A stretch of 64,000 bases of DNA from Tricholomella constricta (Eukaryota > Basidiomycota > Agaricomycetes > Agaricales > Lyophyllaceae), in the NCBI GenBank assembly GCA_013368375.1, contig JAACJP010000050.1, forward strand, positions 186,001 to 250,000, read 5' to 3'. This document shows positions 18,607 through 31,132 of the stretch, piece by piece. The number at the start of each line of letters is the position of its first letter. The first letter of the stretch is position 1. Made by a program: the position numbers and the translations under genes. The notes beneath the pieces were generated by a model. The model searched no databases. It was not told where the DNA came from and worked only from the letters and a program-made list of their open reading frames with translations.

Positions 18607-20014
18607 ATGCCGTGGGATACTATCAAGCTCAATGACGGTGAGCATGTCGATGCTCAATGTGTTGACGGATTGTTGACTGCATGACATTTTACTCTCAGGA
18701 CATTCCATTCCAAGTATTGCGTATGTTTCTACCACCTCAGACCAGTTAACTTGAACAAAATCAATCATGTTGTAGATTTGGGACATGGAAGTTGGGAAAT
18801 GGTCAAGGTCCAATCGACCAGGTTGACCAGGCCCTCTCAGTCGGCTTCAGCCACGTCGGTATGCGAATCGTCCCTTCGATACTTTTTTTGTTTACAGGAC
18901 GTAAAACCTTTAGGCAGTGCTCAAGCATACAGAAACGAGGCCGAGGCAGGCATCGCTATCCGCGAAAGCGGACTTGCTCGTGAAGATATCTTTATTACGA
19001 CCAAATACTCTGGTCTGGATGGCTTGGATATCCCGACGTCGATCCGTAACAGCTTGAAAAATGTAAGACGCCCTTCTTCGACCAGAAAATACGACCATAA
19101 CGCTGTTCGCACAGCTTGGAGTGACCTACGTTGATCTGTACCTCATTCATCACCCTCGGCTCGCTGTTCCCGATATACCGACTGCTTGGAGGCAGATGGA
19201 AGAGCTCAAGGAAATGGGTTTAGTCAAGTAAACTCTTAATTCTTGTACGAGTGCTTCTCAGGCTGACGCCACCATCCCGTAGGAGTATTGGCGTGAGCAA
19301 TTTTGAGGTCGCCGAACTCGAAATTCTGCTGGCTTCCGCTAAAATCAAACCAGCTGCCAATCAGGTCCGTTTTAATGATCCTATACCTAGTGCGTACACG
19401 GTTACGACGTTGACGATTGCTCTAGATCCTCCTTCACCCTTATGTATATGCAAAGCAGAAACCCATCATCGAATATGCGGCGATGCACAGTATTGTAACT
19501 GAAGCATACAGTGCTCTCATGTAAATGCTCCTCTTCATAGGGCAACAATTCGCATCTCACCGTGACCTCAGCCCGATTACAGTCACTCCCGGCGGGCCCC
19601 TCGATACACCGCTCAATAAAATCGCAGAGCGTCTCGGTGCGACCAATGACCAGGTGCTTCTTGCGTGGGTCAAAGCCAAAGGCGCTGTAGTTGTCACGTA
19701 TGTCGGCCTCCCCATTACAGGCTGACATCATCTCATCCAATTCTATCAGCACAAGTTCCAAGAATTACAGATTGGAAGGGTACCTTCGTGCCGGTGACCT
19801 CGGTAAGCTCTGACTCTGCTGCAGTCGTTCAACGTCCTCACAATCATCGAATATAGAGCTGACCGACCATGAAATATCTGCCCTCGACAAGGCAGGTGCA
19901 AAAGGCGCCACACAACTCACCGCGAAGACGTACGTTTACAGATTGTTGGTCCTCACGCTTACTGGAGCGATGGCACTTGGTTTCTGCAACTATATGGGAC
20001 TTGACGTTTTGTAA
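18607..20014 (+). CDS. Aldo-keto reductase
   Basis: Ten exons (18607-18637, 18699-18720, 18776-18858, 18914-19062, 19115-19227, 19283-19364, 19426-19520, 19572-19697, 19750-19802, 19857-20014) give 303 residues in one frame. The product should be a cytosolic NADPH-dependent (beta/alpha)8 barrel: start MPWDTIKLNDG, SAQAYRNE with the catalytic Tyr, TTKYSG with Lys, DLYLIHHP with His, SIGVSNFE and the cofactor segment TTSSKNYRLEG. The residue normally Asp in DTAxxY reads as Gly46 with the only splice choice I can support. The last about 25 residues form a hydrophobic tail (LLVLTLTGAMALGF), possibly a C-terminal membrane anchor. The substrate is unknown. Confidence 0.88.
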
Positions 20015-20759
20015 CGAATGTACAACGACGTCACGTCGCTTTTTGCTGTTGTATTGTTTGTGTATGTGAAAGTGACCACGGTAGAGCTTCAACTTCTCCA
20101 AATTTCAATTCGAGCATGACGATGAACTCATGTCCCCCGAGCAATCTGCCAATTGACCAGGACGCACTGTGCGTCACCCCAAATTCGTCCTGTATTCGCG
20201 ACGGCTCGTCATGATCATGTTTGACAAAGAATTGGGTGTCGATTGACGAGATCATCCCACTGGTAGGGGCGGCAGCAAATGTATTGTGAACCAAAAGGCT
20301 TGTCACAAGCAAGCCCCAAGGTGGTTTCCCAAATTCCATCTCCAATTCTTGCCGCGTTGATCTGAGCGAATTCGGCGTCGGTTACTGTGGCGCACAGCTC
20401 GCACCTTCGTGTTGGCCGTGCCAGGTAAGCATAATTCGCCCATGAGAGAACCAATTAGGCGACTTGACACATGAGATATGAGCGACGGAGGACAGTATTA
20501 AACATCATGTTCATTGAATTTCATAGTGTTCATATTGAGAGGAAGAAACGTGAGAGGTAATTTAAGGAGGATGTCTATTTCTCAGCTAGGTAAGGATTAT
20601 TTCTTGACCACTCACAAGGGTTATAGGTTCAAGGTTGTCCAACGGTGTTGAGAATATGAGCTTCTATTCATGGTGACAATGCACATAAGATACACGCGAC
20701 GGAGGTTGAGGACAGCAATGCGGCGCTCCAAATATCACTTTCATTAAGATTCTTCGGAG
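20015..20759. other. Intergenic, partly HNH copy C 3' flank
   Basis: No gene is supported. The stretch near 20660-20725 matches, inverted, the 3' flank of HNH copy A near 16205-16255. Confidence 0.45.
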
Positions 20760-22250
20760 TCACCTTGGTGATTCTAGAGGATCAATTAGATCAGCTAAGT
20801 AGGTAGAGATCATTATTTGAACACTCACAAGGGTTATAGGTTCAAGGCTGTCCAACGGTTCTTCAGGCAGATTGGACAACCATCTCTTCACCCATTCTTG
20901 CTTACCCCTCGGAATACTTCTAGGTCGGTTGATTTCCTCAGTATCATGAGCTCCGTCGTCCACGTCCTCTATACTGTCCATTGCCCCCCGGCATCGGCGG
21001 TAATGCTCTGTATGTTCATCCGTCCAAGAAGGATATTCACCGTCGATATAGCGTCTGAATGCTTCCCAATTCACACGTTCGGGAAGTGTCTCGATGCTAC
21101 CCTGGTAGCTCTCCGGGAGTGTTGCATGACGGAGATAAAAAATAGAACCGGCAGGTATGGGCGCAGCCCATCGCAGAAACACTTTTTTGATCCTCCTGAT
21201 GAAAGGTTCATATCCGAGTCCCAGATTCTCCTTCGTCAAAAAGTCAAAGTTAGTTCCGATGGACCCTGAGAAAAGTTGACCAAGGTGACAGATAACGAAA
21301 ACCGGATGAATGTGGGATATGATGGTGGGAAAGGTGCTGAACGGATATTGGAAGGTCTCGGAGGTCGTCGAATCGAGTGAGCCAGGTTCAGTCGCAGCAG
21401 AGAGTCTTCGCAATGTAAAGTCGCGCATTTTACTCGATGCAATGAGGCTGTATTTATAACTGGGCTCCTGAATAGATGGGTAAAAAGTCCTAGTCAACCA
21501 CCACTTGACACCGAGAACTAGATGCACATACGTTAAGGGTGAAAGGTTTCTTAAGATTGTTGAAGTACATGTCCACGATATGTCTTTCGGGTACAAGCAC
21601 CCACCAACCTTGATCGTACTGAGCGCGCATCTCTGCACTGACTGAGATGTATAAGCATGGACGAGTGATCCTTGAGGCAAGTCGACTCACGACAAAACAC
21701 GTTGTGGTGGGTGTCTAAATTTAATGTTCCCCAAGTCATGTCCCATGTATGTTCCAATCGAGAGAGCTGTGATTGCTTGAATTCGGAATCCGACAAGAAG
21801 CAGAGATTGCGCACCAAATTGTCAACCACCGTTCGCGGTATGAGATGAACATACTCAGGGGCGCCTCCTGTGTCACAATTGGTTATGAGGCAGCGTAGCT
21901 GTGTGAGGTTCCGAGTGGCAACCTCCACACGCTTTTTACTGTTGTCAGAGAAGGGAAAATCATCGAGATCAGCTGTTCATGTTAACAGTCACGAGGAGTG
22001 TCGAGGTAAGATGACGAAGAAAGTCCTCACTGGATAGATTGCCTATCCCCCTGTGAACAAGATAGGGACTGGAATGGAACATGGCTGGTGCCACAAAATA
22101 ATACAAGAGGCCGCACAGCTCAAGGCCGTCACCGTGACGGTATTTTGTAGGTTCATCAATGTTTGTCCTCGCTAACGATAAATTAATGATGATGTGGCGA
22201 TGACCGTTCGGAAGGGCAGGTTCCGAACACAGGCGATTAGTCTACAACAT
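20760..22250 (-). pseudogene. HNH-nuclease-like gene, copy C (inverted, most divergent)
   Basis: It lies on the minus strand. Blocks in order: TNIDEPTKYRHG ... GLLYYFVAPAMF (about 22170-22085), the HNH-like core RCLITNCDTGG, EYVHLIPR and TLNLDTHHN (21925-21710), MRAQYDQGWWVLVPE (about 21640-21580), then a long open block from EPSYKYSLI to the stop at 20760-20762. The core has no stop, unlike A, and no shift, unlike B. A net 4-base difference near 21975-21985, in the block before the HNH core, breaks the frame relative to B. It may be the least damaged copy, and an extra intron there cannot be excluded. Confidence 0.55.
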
Positions 22251-22774
22251 ATATTGGGCTAGAATTTCACCTCTTACGGGAGGATCCACAAGGACTATTT
22301 CAACAGGCGTTGTCTCTCGCTCCGAGTTGCTGCCTTGTGTTCTTGTCGAGGTGAAATTTTTCCGGGTGAGCGCCGAAATTTCCGGACTGTTTGATAGGTG
22401 CTCTTCAATCTTGCATAGAAAGGCATTTGTCGTTGAAGCCAGAAATATGGGTTCCTTGTCAAACTATCGAGTGGAACGATGACTCGTCTGCTCAGTGGGT
22501 TTTTTGAACTTGGAAATCCAACCAATCTTCGAGAGCTCAGGGAAAAGGCTGGAGTTCAACTATATTCATTCAAATTTGAGAACGGCTTTGAGAGAACACA
22601 AGAATTATTGGAGGTCATTAACTTGAGCATTCGAGTAGGAATACAAAAATATAGCGTCACAGCAGAGTCGTCATATTCACAGTCATGAGATCATTAAATT
22701 GAGCACTCGAGTAGGAATAGCGCCACACTCATATCCGCCAAACAAGACAAACCTCAACGAGTCTCAGGCATGCT
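22251..22774. other. Intergenic with a 29-bp imperfect direct repeat
   Basis: The repeat has a TTGAGCAYTCGAGTAGGAAT core at 22615-22643 and 22691-22719, with units 76 bp apart start to start. It lies in the 3' flank of the Ppo gene. No gene is supported. Confidence 0.6.
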
Positions 22775-25700
22775 TCAGTCGTCATACTAAACCAAAAGTC
22801 AGGCAACAAGTAGCGGTACGTCGAGGTGAATGTACATACCACGATGTGGAGGGATCCAGGCCACGGACTGACCGTTCCATTGCGCTGGACGTAGAAATCG
22901 GTCTCAGTATCGTGAATGATCTCCACGAAGCCGTGGAGTTTTCCAGCGTCACCAGGCGCCCGGCGAACATTCTTGAGCCTGAAGACCGCCTTAACGATCT
23001 CGACGATCGTTTGTTGGGCATACGTCGTGCCGGGACAATTATGGAAGCCGGCACCATTGAGATTGTATGATGTCAATGGGCGGGTGGGGTTGACGACTGT
23101 GGGATCCGGGAAGTCTAGCGGCTGTGTGGCGTCATCAGAATGACTCTACGGCTGAAACCAAACGGACATACATTGAGATGGGCATTTCTGAAGCTACCCC
23201 AGATGCGGTCACCAGCCTTGATCTCTATCGGGGGGAGGCCTGGGCCTTGTGAGATCTGAGCATCGACCACGGCTTCCCTCCACAAACCAGGGAACTGAGG
23301 CTTGAGACCTGTGATAGAGACTATAAGACGACGATACCTTGCAGGAGAAAGAAATACGCACGCATTGCTTCACAGACATATCCACGCAAGAGAGCGACAC
23401 TGTTCGAGTCCTGTTGATTGACCAACTCGATGATGTGCTCCCTCTCTGTCGTCCTCGCGTCATCAAGGTAGAAATCAATAACGTGAACGGCGGCTTGGGC
23501 ATAGTTGACAGAAGCGCCGACAGCGACCCCAAGGATATTTCCGAGGAGCTCGTCTAGAGGCCGACCGGTAGCGGCGAGTTTACTGAGGAAGGGGTACGAA
23601 GGCTTGCTATTGGGTGGCCAGAGGAAGGATGCAGCTCCAGCAGCAACTTTACCGAAGAAATTCTGTTTGTAACGTTAAACAGCGGGGTAAGCATTGAACA
23701 GTGAAAAGACATACAGGCGATGTGGAAGGGGCAACTTCCATGACAGACTTTGCGGTCAGCCCACCGATTATTGTACCAGCCTGCATAGCAGCTTCGTGCA
23801 GGGCGAAACTCGTTTCGGGCTCATCGAACGTGAGGAACGTAACCCTGTGGCTCATCAGTCTAATCCTACTTCACCCAAGTCTAGAAGTACATACGAAAAC
23901 TGTTTAGATGTCGTTAATTATCTATTCGTCAACAGCATTTGAAATGACTCACGAGAGTCGTAAGCATATCGAAGAATTCGTTCTCAGTGTACATGCCGGA
24001 TGGGTTCTCCTTGGTCTTCAAAGATATTCCCGTCTAAGGTAAATGTAAGCAAGATTACAACGTCGAAGCAGGATATTTGAGTACGCACCAGTTTGTCCGC
24101 AGAGACATGGGCGGAGACAATGTTGATCACGTCCTTGACGATGTCAACATAGTTTCCAGAAACGTTGGGATACCTAGTGAAACCATTGGTCTTTTGAGCA
24201 CGGCCGAGAGCAATTTTGATACATACTTCCACGATTTCTCCTGAATCTTTGCCTTCATAGCTGCGGCGAACCAAGCCGCGTGTTGGTTCAAGGACTCCTT
24301 CTCTGGGAATAGCGCGTGGAGGACCATCGCTTTGTCATTATCATGTCTAAACCATGGTGATACTATTAAATGACGAATTGGGAGGTAAAAGAAACGTTAA
24401 CGTACTGCGCAATGTCATCGAACATCAGGATAGAGCCGTAGCCATATTTCTCGTATATGACCTTGAAGCGTTTGGAATCGCCAAAGACACTCTTGATTGC
24501 TGTGAAAGTGTCAAGGACCTTGGGAATGCGGAGAGCCGAAGGGTGGTCGAAGGTGTATTTGTGAGCCAACTTCTGGCGAGTCAAACTCTCCTTCATGTGA
24601 TCGGGCGTAAAGAACGGGTATAAGGAGTAGACCGAGTTCTACGAGGGAATTAGTATGCGTGGAACGGTGTGGTGGATAGGAATGCTCACCCAAGGGAAGT
24701 GACGAGGAAGATGACGAAGGAGGAGCTTTGGAACTTGACTCCCAATTAGCCTTCAGATCGAAGGGAGATGGTGGAAGCTTACTTTGTCCCCCGAGACCTC
24801 CGTTGTTCATGTCGCGCTGGCAATCGTGGAATCCCCAAGTCGTAAGATTGATTGCTGGTGGATGAATTAGCGAGCGAGTATCATAATGCTGAAACCACGC
24901 GCGCTTACGAGTGAAATCGCTGGTGTAGAACCTGTCGCCCCGGACTAAGGCAATAGCGTCGCCAAGAACACCGCGGGTGGTCTATGCGCTATTGAACAAC
25001 AAGCCAGAGAAGGCGTCTGTGGATTGCTCACCGTATATCCACATGCGAAGCGGGATCCGTCAGTTAGAGGCATTGTCGACTCAGCTTGAAGACCGGTCTA
25101 CGAAAATAAATGATCAACCGAGGCACCACTATAAGCTGGAAGGCTTACATATAGCTCCAAGTTATCTACGTGGCCATACAATCGACGAGCGGCACCCTAT
25201 GTTCAAAGCATGAGCCAAAAATTCATATCGCAGAACGAGAAACGTACCGCGATCTCCGGGTCCGGGTTCCAATCCTCGAAGGTCTTGAACTCTAGTTCAA
25301 GTTGTGTAATCAGGGTACATATCTATGACACAATCGCAGGTTTGACATACCTCTCAAACCAAGGAACCTCCTAAATTCATTCATCGTACACACGCCCCAC
25401 GCTCTAGACTGTTCAATACCCATGATCTCCACTAGACGAAGCACAGCTGGCGTGCCACGGCCGCGGAAGGCACATCCCGGGTTTTCTGTCGCAGAAAGCA
25501 ATATCTCAGCGAGATCATCGTCGGAGAACTTGCCGTCGGGGCCACGCTTGAGCCTAGGATTGTGACGCGTATCGATGAGCCAGGTCATCAATGCTTCAGA
25601 AAATAGGTGTACATACCCAGAAAATGTGCGCTCTGCTGGATTGTCAGGAACAGCATCGAATACCTTGGCGATGGTTGCAATGTCCTTGAGAGTGAGCTGT

Positions 25701-27505
25701 ATCGCATGATTAGATATTATTTTGGTCTTAAACACAGTATGTCACCTCTTCAAAAGGCTTGCCGTTGAACGCGCTGTTGAAGACATCCTCTGTCCATTTC
25801 TGGTCCTTCTCGGAAATCGTAGCGTGCCACTAGGAATGGAATAGTCATGTCAATGAGTTGCAGAACCTCAAAAGGCTGACTCACGCGGTAGAGAACGTTG
25901 AACTCGACGCTAACATGGTTACCCAACCCACGCTGTACCTTGAGGTCCTTGGTTTGGATTGGCTGGCAGAACATAGATGAAATCAGCGTGCGTCTTCATA
26001 AGCCAAGGCAATCATTGGTTTTACGTCAAAGGCATTCATATTCCAGTTGCATCCCTCGGACGAGCCCAAGAAACCAGCAACGTAATCGCCCATAATGGCA
26101 CTCATGAAATGACCACAGCTATCAGGAGAGAGATAGGGATGAGGAGGTAGGACAACAGTGGCCATAAAAGTCAACGTACTTAACCAACTTGGCGGTCTGG
26201 AAAATCTGCTCATCCTGAATGGCACGCTTGTCGGCATCGCTTGGAGGAGGGTCTGTCCACAGCTTGCGCTCATTGATTTTCAGAATCTTGTTCGCGATGT
26301 ACTGCACGTTGTCATGTTTTGTCAGAGCCATGCATGTAGTCTTAATCATGGGGCGTACGTACGTTGTGGTTGCGACTGAACAAAACCAAAAGGACACTGG
26401 TTGCCGGAGGCAAGAACAGGAGGCGCTCTTCGGAGAAGGTATCTGGAAGGAGTAAGCCGCGACCTGCGGCCTTGTCCCGCACCTTGTCTTGAGCGGCTTG
26501 ACCTTACGAAGAAGAAGACAAGATGAGATAAAGCTGTTCATATCACGAGAACTTCACTTACTGTCGCCGTAAAGAGGGCTCAAGTCTAGATAGGAGCTGG
26601 CGTTGTTGATGTGAATGTTCCTGTGATCAGTGCGGAACAAGGAATGCGTGACAATCGCAGCAAAGGCGAAAATCAAGCTTGACATCCCACCAGAGTGCTT
26701 TTGCATCTACAAGGACATCACCGTTTGCGTTACAATCTGGAAAATTAAGACAAGTGTGGCAACTACTTACCCCATTCCTCTTGAGAATCGAATCGAAGAT
26801 CAAGCCTGCATCCGGAAGGGATGATCGCGGAAGCCCAGCTTTGCCTTGGACGCTCCGGGCATACGGGGTCCCTCCACGTCCCAAATCAGGGTTCTCAAGA
26901 TTGTTCCCACCTCCATCGGCTTGCCTGAAGCAATTCGCAGGTCCAAGGTACGATGCGGGTGGGTGAGGAATAGTGTTGTACAAAGTGTCGATTACACCGT
27001 TGTTCATTTTCTTTGCGAGATCACTGTACGGGTCGAGGCGAGCAAGAATACCCAAGCCCGTCGCAAACTAGGTATGAGTCAGGAAAGGTCATCTTCAGCA
27101 CGATATTGAAGAACATACAGCTCCTTTACGGTCATCAATGGCAGTTGGGTTCGTAACGGTATCCAAGAAGGCAGCCTGTGACACAAAGAAGGATTCAGCA
27201 CGGACCACGGCATCAGTTATTCAACGTACGACGTGGCTTGGTTCAGGATTAAACCCTCCTTTGGCCTGGAAAGCTTGCACCTACGCGAGAGGTTTGGTCA
27301 ATTCTGGCCAAGTTGAGAAAAAAGAGGATGGACCTACGCGATTCACAATGTTAGTGACGGTTGAATGACCTTCGCGGTTATCCGCTGGGTCAGTTGTGAT
27401 TTGCCAATCGTAGTAACCAGTGGGAGCCTCAGGAAGCGGACGATTCTTCAGATAAACAGCGTCAGCTCCCATAGAGAGCGCTTGTGCAGCGGTGATGTCG
27501 GCCAT
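22775..27505 (-). CDS. ppo: Ppo-type fatty-acid dioxygenase/cytochrome P450 fusion (linoleate diol synthase family)
   Basis: It starts at 27505 (MADITAAQ) and has many introns of 45-65 bp. The stop at 22775 follows a last mini-exon coding only YDD. The N-terminal half is a haem peroxidase-like dioxygenase: VTHSLFRTD carries the distal His, NNASSYLDLSPLYGD follows, and YRWH carries the catalytic Tyr and proximal His, split by an intron near 25885. The C-terminal half is P450-like: EAMRLKPQF has the E-x2-R motif and GAGFHNCPG the Cys haem ligand. With that Cys it resembles PpoA/5,8-diol synthases rather than PpoC, which lacks it. Such enzymes oxidise linoleic acid to psi-factor oxylipins that tune sporulation in Aspergillus. 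The exact product here is not predictable. Confidence 0.93.
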
Positions 27506-27554
27506 TGTAATCGGGATAGGACACTGGTCTTTGATTTAGCGGTCGCAGAGTGGC

Positions 27555-27563
27555 TTTTATATA
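27555..27563 (-). promoter_or_regulatory. TATA box of the ppo gene
   Basis: TATATAAAA lies on the minus strand about 50 bp before the start codon at 27505. Confidence 0.6.
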
Positions 27564-28288
27564 CGCTAGCCAGGGACCACTGGCTCAGAATATCCCGAGC
27601 ACATCCGCACACTGTCCGCACAGGTAAGTTATCGGTTCTGAGCCGACAAAGAACTGACGTCGCTTGATTCTACTTTATTCGGCAGATGGAGTAGTCATTT
27701 AGGACTCGCTTTGGACTTACGACTTACGTGAATGTAGTCAAACTAGTACAGTTTGAACTCCATTTGACGAAACAAGCAGGTCATCTGCGCCTTGCCCACC
27801 TCCAGCAAGCCTAGCATGCGGTAATACACCGGTGAATGGTAAGTGTGCTGGCTTGGCCAAGAACCCAAGTCGGTACCTCCTAGAAAAGTTTCTGATTCTG
27901 ATCGCGTTTTAGCTGCGTGCAGACAAGAGAAATGATTCCATTGTGAAGCGAACATACGATTCTGGAAGGGTCATAAACCCGTATGAATCTGAAGCCCGAC
28001 TGACGGACTCGGAGGGCGTAAATGAATTGTTTGGTCAAGCACAGCCACAAGCGCTCTCGATGCTAGCCATCAACTCTTCATCGACTGGTCTGCATGGAGT
28101 TCTTGAACTGATGTCCCTTGCTCTCCCGTGCTCCGTGACTAAACTTCTCGCGGGCAGCGAAAATGATCAACACGACCGCTCGACGTTCGCGTTCGAACCG
28201 AATACGACCACTGGTTCTAGAATGCTTTGGGATATATAACCACGACTGATAGCAGGTTCAAAGCTTTGAACCGTCGTCCTTTTCCGCC
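27564..28288. other. Divergent promoter region between ppo and the DUF2235 gene
   Basis: This region lies between two divergent genes and has no supported gene. Each gene has its own TATA-like box about 50 bp before its ATG. Confidence 0.5.
28233..28239 (+). promoter_or_regulatory. TATA box of the DUF2235 gene
   Basis: TATATAA lies about 50 bp before ATG 28289 on the plus strand. Confidence 0.55.
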
Positions 28289-30413
28289 ATGTCGTCCTCT
28301 GAAAATCTGCTCCATGCTCAGGAAGCGTCCATGTCATCCATGATGAGCGATTCTGCCACCGTCACTGGAAGTCCCCAGGGATCCAGCTTCATTGGCGCTG
28401 GGGTATCGGAGGAATTTCCCAAATCGATTCCTCCGTCGAGCAGAGCTCGGACTTTGGTTTTATGTTTCGACGGGACGGGAGATCAGTCAGTGTTTCTGCC
28501 TCGATTATGGATATACGCTAAGAAAGAATACACAGGTTTGACTCGGACGTATGTTAGCTATCCTTACGAAGAATGTTCTGGTCGTTAACGATAACCGTAG
28601 AACTCTAACATTGTTGAATTCTTCACAATGTTAAAGAAAGACGACCGTGACAGACAAATGGTTTACTATCAGGTATGAATTAATCGGCCGCATAATAGCA
28701 GAACGGCTTGAAGACCAAATTTATAACAGGCTGGAATTGGTACTTATACGTCCCCGCAAGTCGCAACACCTCTCGCGGCCAAAATCTCCAAGGTAGACGT
28801 ACTTGAAGCGATGGCTCGGCCTTTGCGTTTCTCATCCATCTCGTAGACCCTTGACGAGGCTGTAGCATGGAATTTATCTTCACATGTGATGGGTATGACA
28901 ATTCAAATTCCAAAATATCCGTTACATTGACTTGTGGAATCTTTCTAGACGGTTACGAGTTCCTGATGCAGAACTGTCCGTAACGGCTTTGAACGAGTTT
29001 TTGCTAGAGATCCTCACACAGTTCGTTTTAGACAAAGCAGGCGACCGTATCTGCATCTTCGGCTTTTCACGAGGTGCATACACTGCTCGTGGTCTCGCTG
29101 GAATGATTCACAAGGTATATACGTGTCTCTTTATGCCAAGCTCACCCGCTCAAGCTTCTTCGTTGGCTACAGATCGGGTTGTTACCGGCCTGTAATCATC
29201 AACAGGTACCCTTCGCGTACAAGATGTTCACGCGAGTCGACGAAATTGGCTGGAAGCAGTCCAACGCTTTCAAGAAGGCATTCTCTGTTGACGTACCTAT
29301 CGAATTTATCGGCGTTTGGTACGTCTTTACCTCCTCTTCGTTTCTGTGACTAACATCCTCCCACGTGTTATAGGGATACTGTGAACTCGGTTGGGCTCAT
29401 TCCACGCCGCCTCCCATTTACGACGTCAAACACCATCGTCCGCACTTTCAGGCATGCAGTCGCGCTTGACGAACGCCGCGCCAAGTTCAAGGCAAACTTG
29501 TGGAACCGCCCTAACGTCAAGGAATCCACTATGGGTGTTGATGGGCAAAAGCCTGATGTACCCAAGAAACACAAGGAAAATGGCAACAAGCCCGGACATA
29601 AGCAGAAACCGGAAAAGAAACACACCTTGCGCAAGATGGAGAAACAATACTCGGGCCATTCCGACCGACCGACTGACATTGAGGAGGTATACTGTCCACA
29701 TATCTCAGCCAAGCCCATAGTTGACCAACAACTTCTGCAGGTCTGGTTTGCAGGATGCCATTGCGGTAGGTCAAGAGCTGTTATTTTTGTTGCGTGTTAT
29801 AACCTATCTCATTACAGACGTCGGCGGCGGCTCTGTCGAGAACGGCACTCCTCACACCCTCGCTCGCATTCCTCTGCGCTGGATGATTCGGGAATGCTTC
29901 AAGGCTGAGACAGGAATCATGTTCAATTCTGACGCACTGCGCGACGTCGGACTCGATCCCGCCTCTCTCTACCCATCCGTCTTGCCGCGCCCATCCCCAC
30001 TCCCCGTCGCCGGCGCCCAGATCCAGAACATCCCCTCTTCTGCTACGCAGAAGCGGCCACACTTCGCAAACGTAGACACGCTCATTGACGTCCACGTTTC
30101 GGAGGAAGAGCACGAGCTGCTCGACGCCATGTCGCCCATCTACGATCAACTAAGCCTCGCCTGGTTCTGGTGGACGCTCGAACTGCTGCCGATAAAGCAG
30201 CGCTTCCAGAAGAGCGACAATTCGTGGAGCTCGTATCTGGGCGCCAACCTTGGGAGAGGACGATTTATCCCGAAGCAGAAGAAGAGCGTCATCAAGGTTC
30301 ACCGCAGTGTTAAGATGCGGATGGATGCGCAGCATGTTGATGGGACGAAGTATAAACCAAAGGCGTCGTTCGACACTGCGCTCGCGCTTGGAAATGTTCA
30401 GTGGGTCGATTGA
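28289..30413 (+). CDS. DUF2235 alpha/beta-hydrolase-like protein (T6SS Tle1-like phospholipase fold)
   Basis: It has about ten introns. Exon 1 ends at 28485 after CFDGTGD, and the next exons complete the FDGTGDQFDSDNSNIV block. An exon starting at 29032 carries ICIFGFSRGAYTAR, the nucleophile elbow G-F-S-R-G. This is followed by IEFIGVWDTV, GLIPRRLPFT and a glycine-rich CDVGGG segment. The downstream intron sites place the Asp and His candidates in the usual order. One intron begins with the non-consensus GTCCGT (28976), which keeps the frame (QNYKAGDR). A Lys-rich insertion follows RPNVKES. It is probably a serine hydrolase; the substrate is unknown. The last exon ends in LGNVQWVD. Confidence 0.88.
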
Positions 30414-31132
30414 ATGTTGTAGACTACTATGCCGGCCTGTACCAGTGTCTGGGAAGCATATGACATCTGTAGATGTATAACCTTGTGAGGTCAAAAGGCG
30501 CTGTACGATCTCGATGCTTTCTGAATTGAAAGCAGAATTCGATTCAGATGCATTTCAGTTTTAGTAAGTAAACAGTCTTAATTATATTTATGTAAGGGGG
30601 ATAGATGCATGTTGAAGGGAAGATCGTTTAGGAGGAACAGGAGCTACGGGCCAGTGTGGCGCTCCGAGTATGTACGTGAGAACCTGCTAGTGTGCCGAAC
30701 CCACCCGGTGGTGTGGCCCTGGTAGAACGCATGATTTTGAATTGAGGCTGGAAGAGGAGGAGTTTATTGTTATACTGGCACGATTCCTAAGAAGGAACAG
30801 CCTCCCATTGGCTGGAGAACTCAAAGTTCGGGACTAAGTTTCTGACACCCTGTGTCGTGCTTCCTATCAACTCCCTATAGCTAGATACAGACTTTCCCAT
30901 TCGAGAATAGCTCGTCGAAAGAGTAGATAGGGTTAGGATAGATGATGTATACGTATCTGGCTCTACGTCAATAACAATAACAACTTGTCCGAACCACCTC
31001 ACATCACTCCAAGCAAAAAATGGTACAGTTCTTTTTGTTTCTATGTTACAATCTACCGATTCCTTTTTTCTTCTTCTAAAATTACAACACCAATCAAAAA
31101 AAAGACCCGAATGTAATAATAATAGAAAACGC
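30414..31132. other. Intergenic between convergent genes
   Basis: These are the shared 3' flanks of the DUF2235 gene and the F-box/LRR gene. No gene or repeat is recognised. Confidence 0.5.

Noticed and set aside
22295..22525. Small minus-strand protein
   Set aside because: No domain, no homologous block in the nearby repeats, and a length expected by chance.
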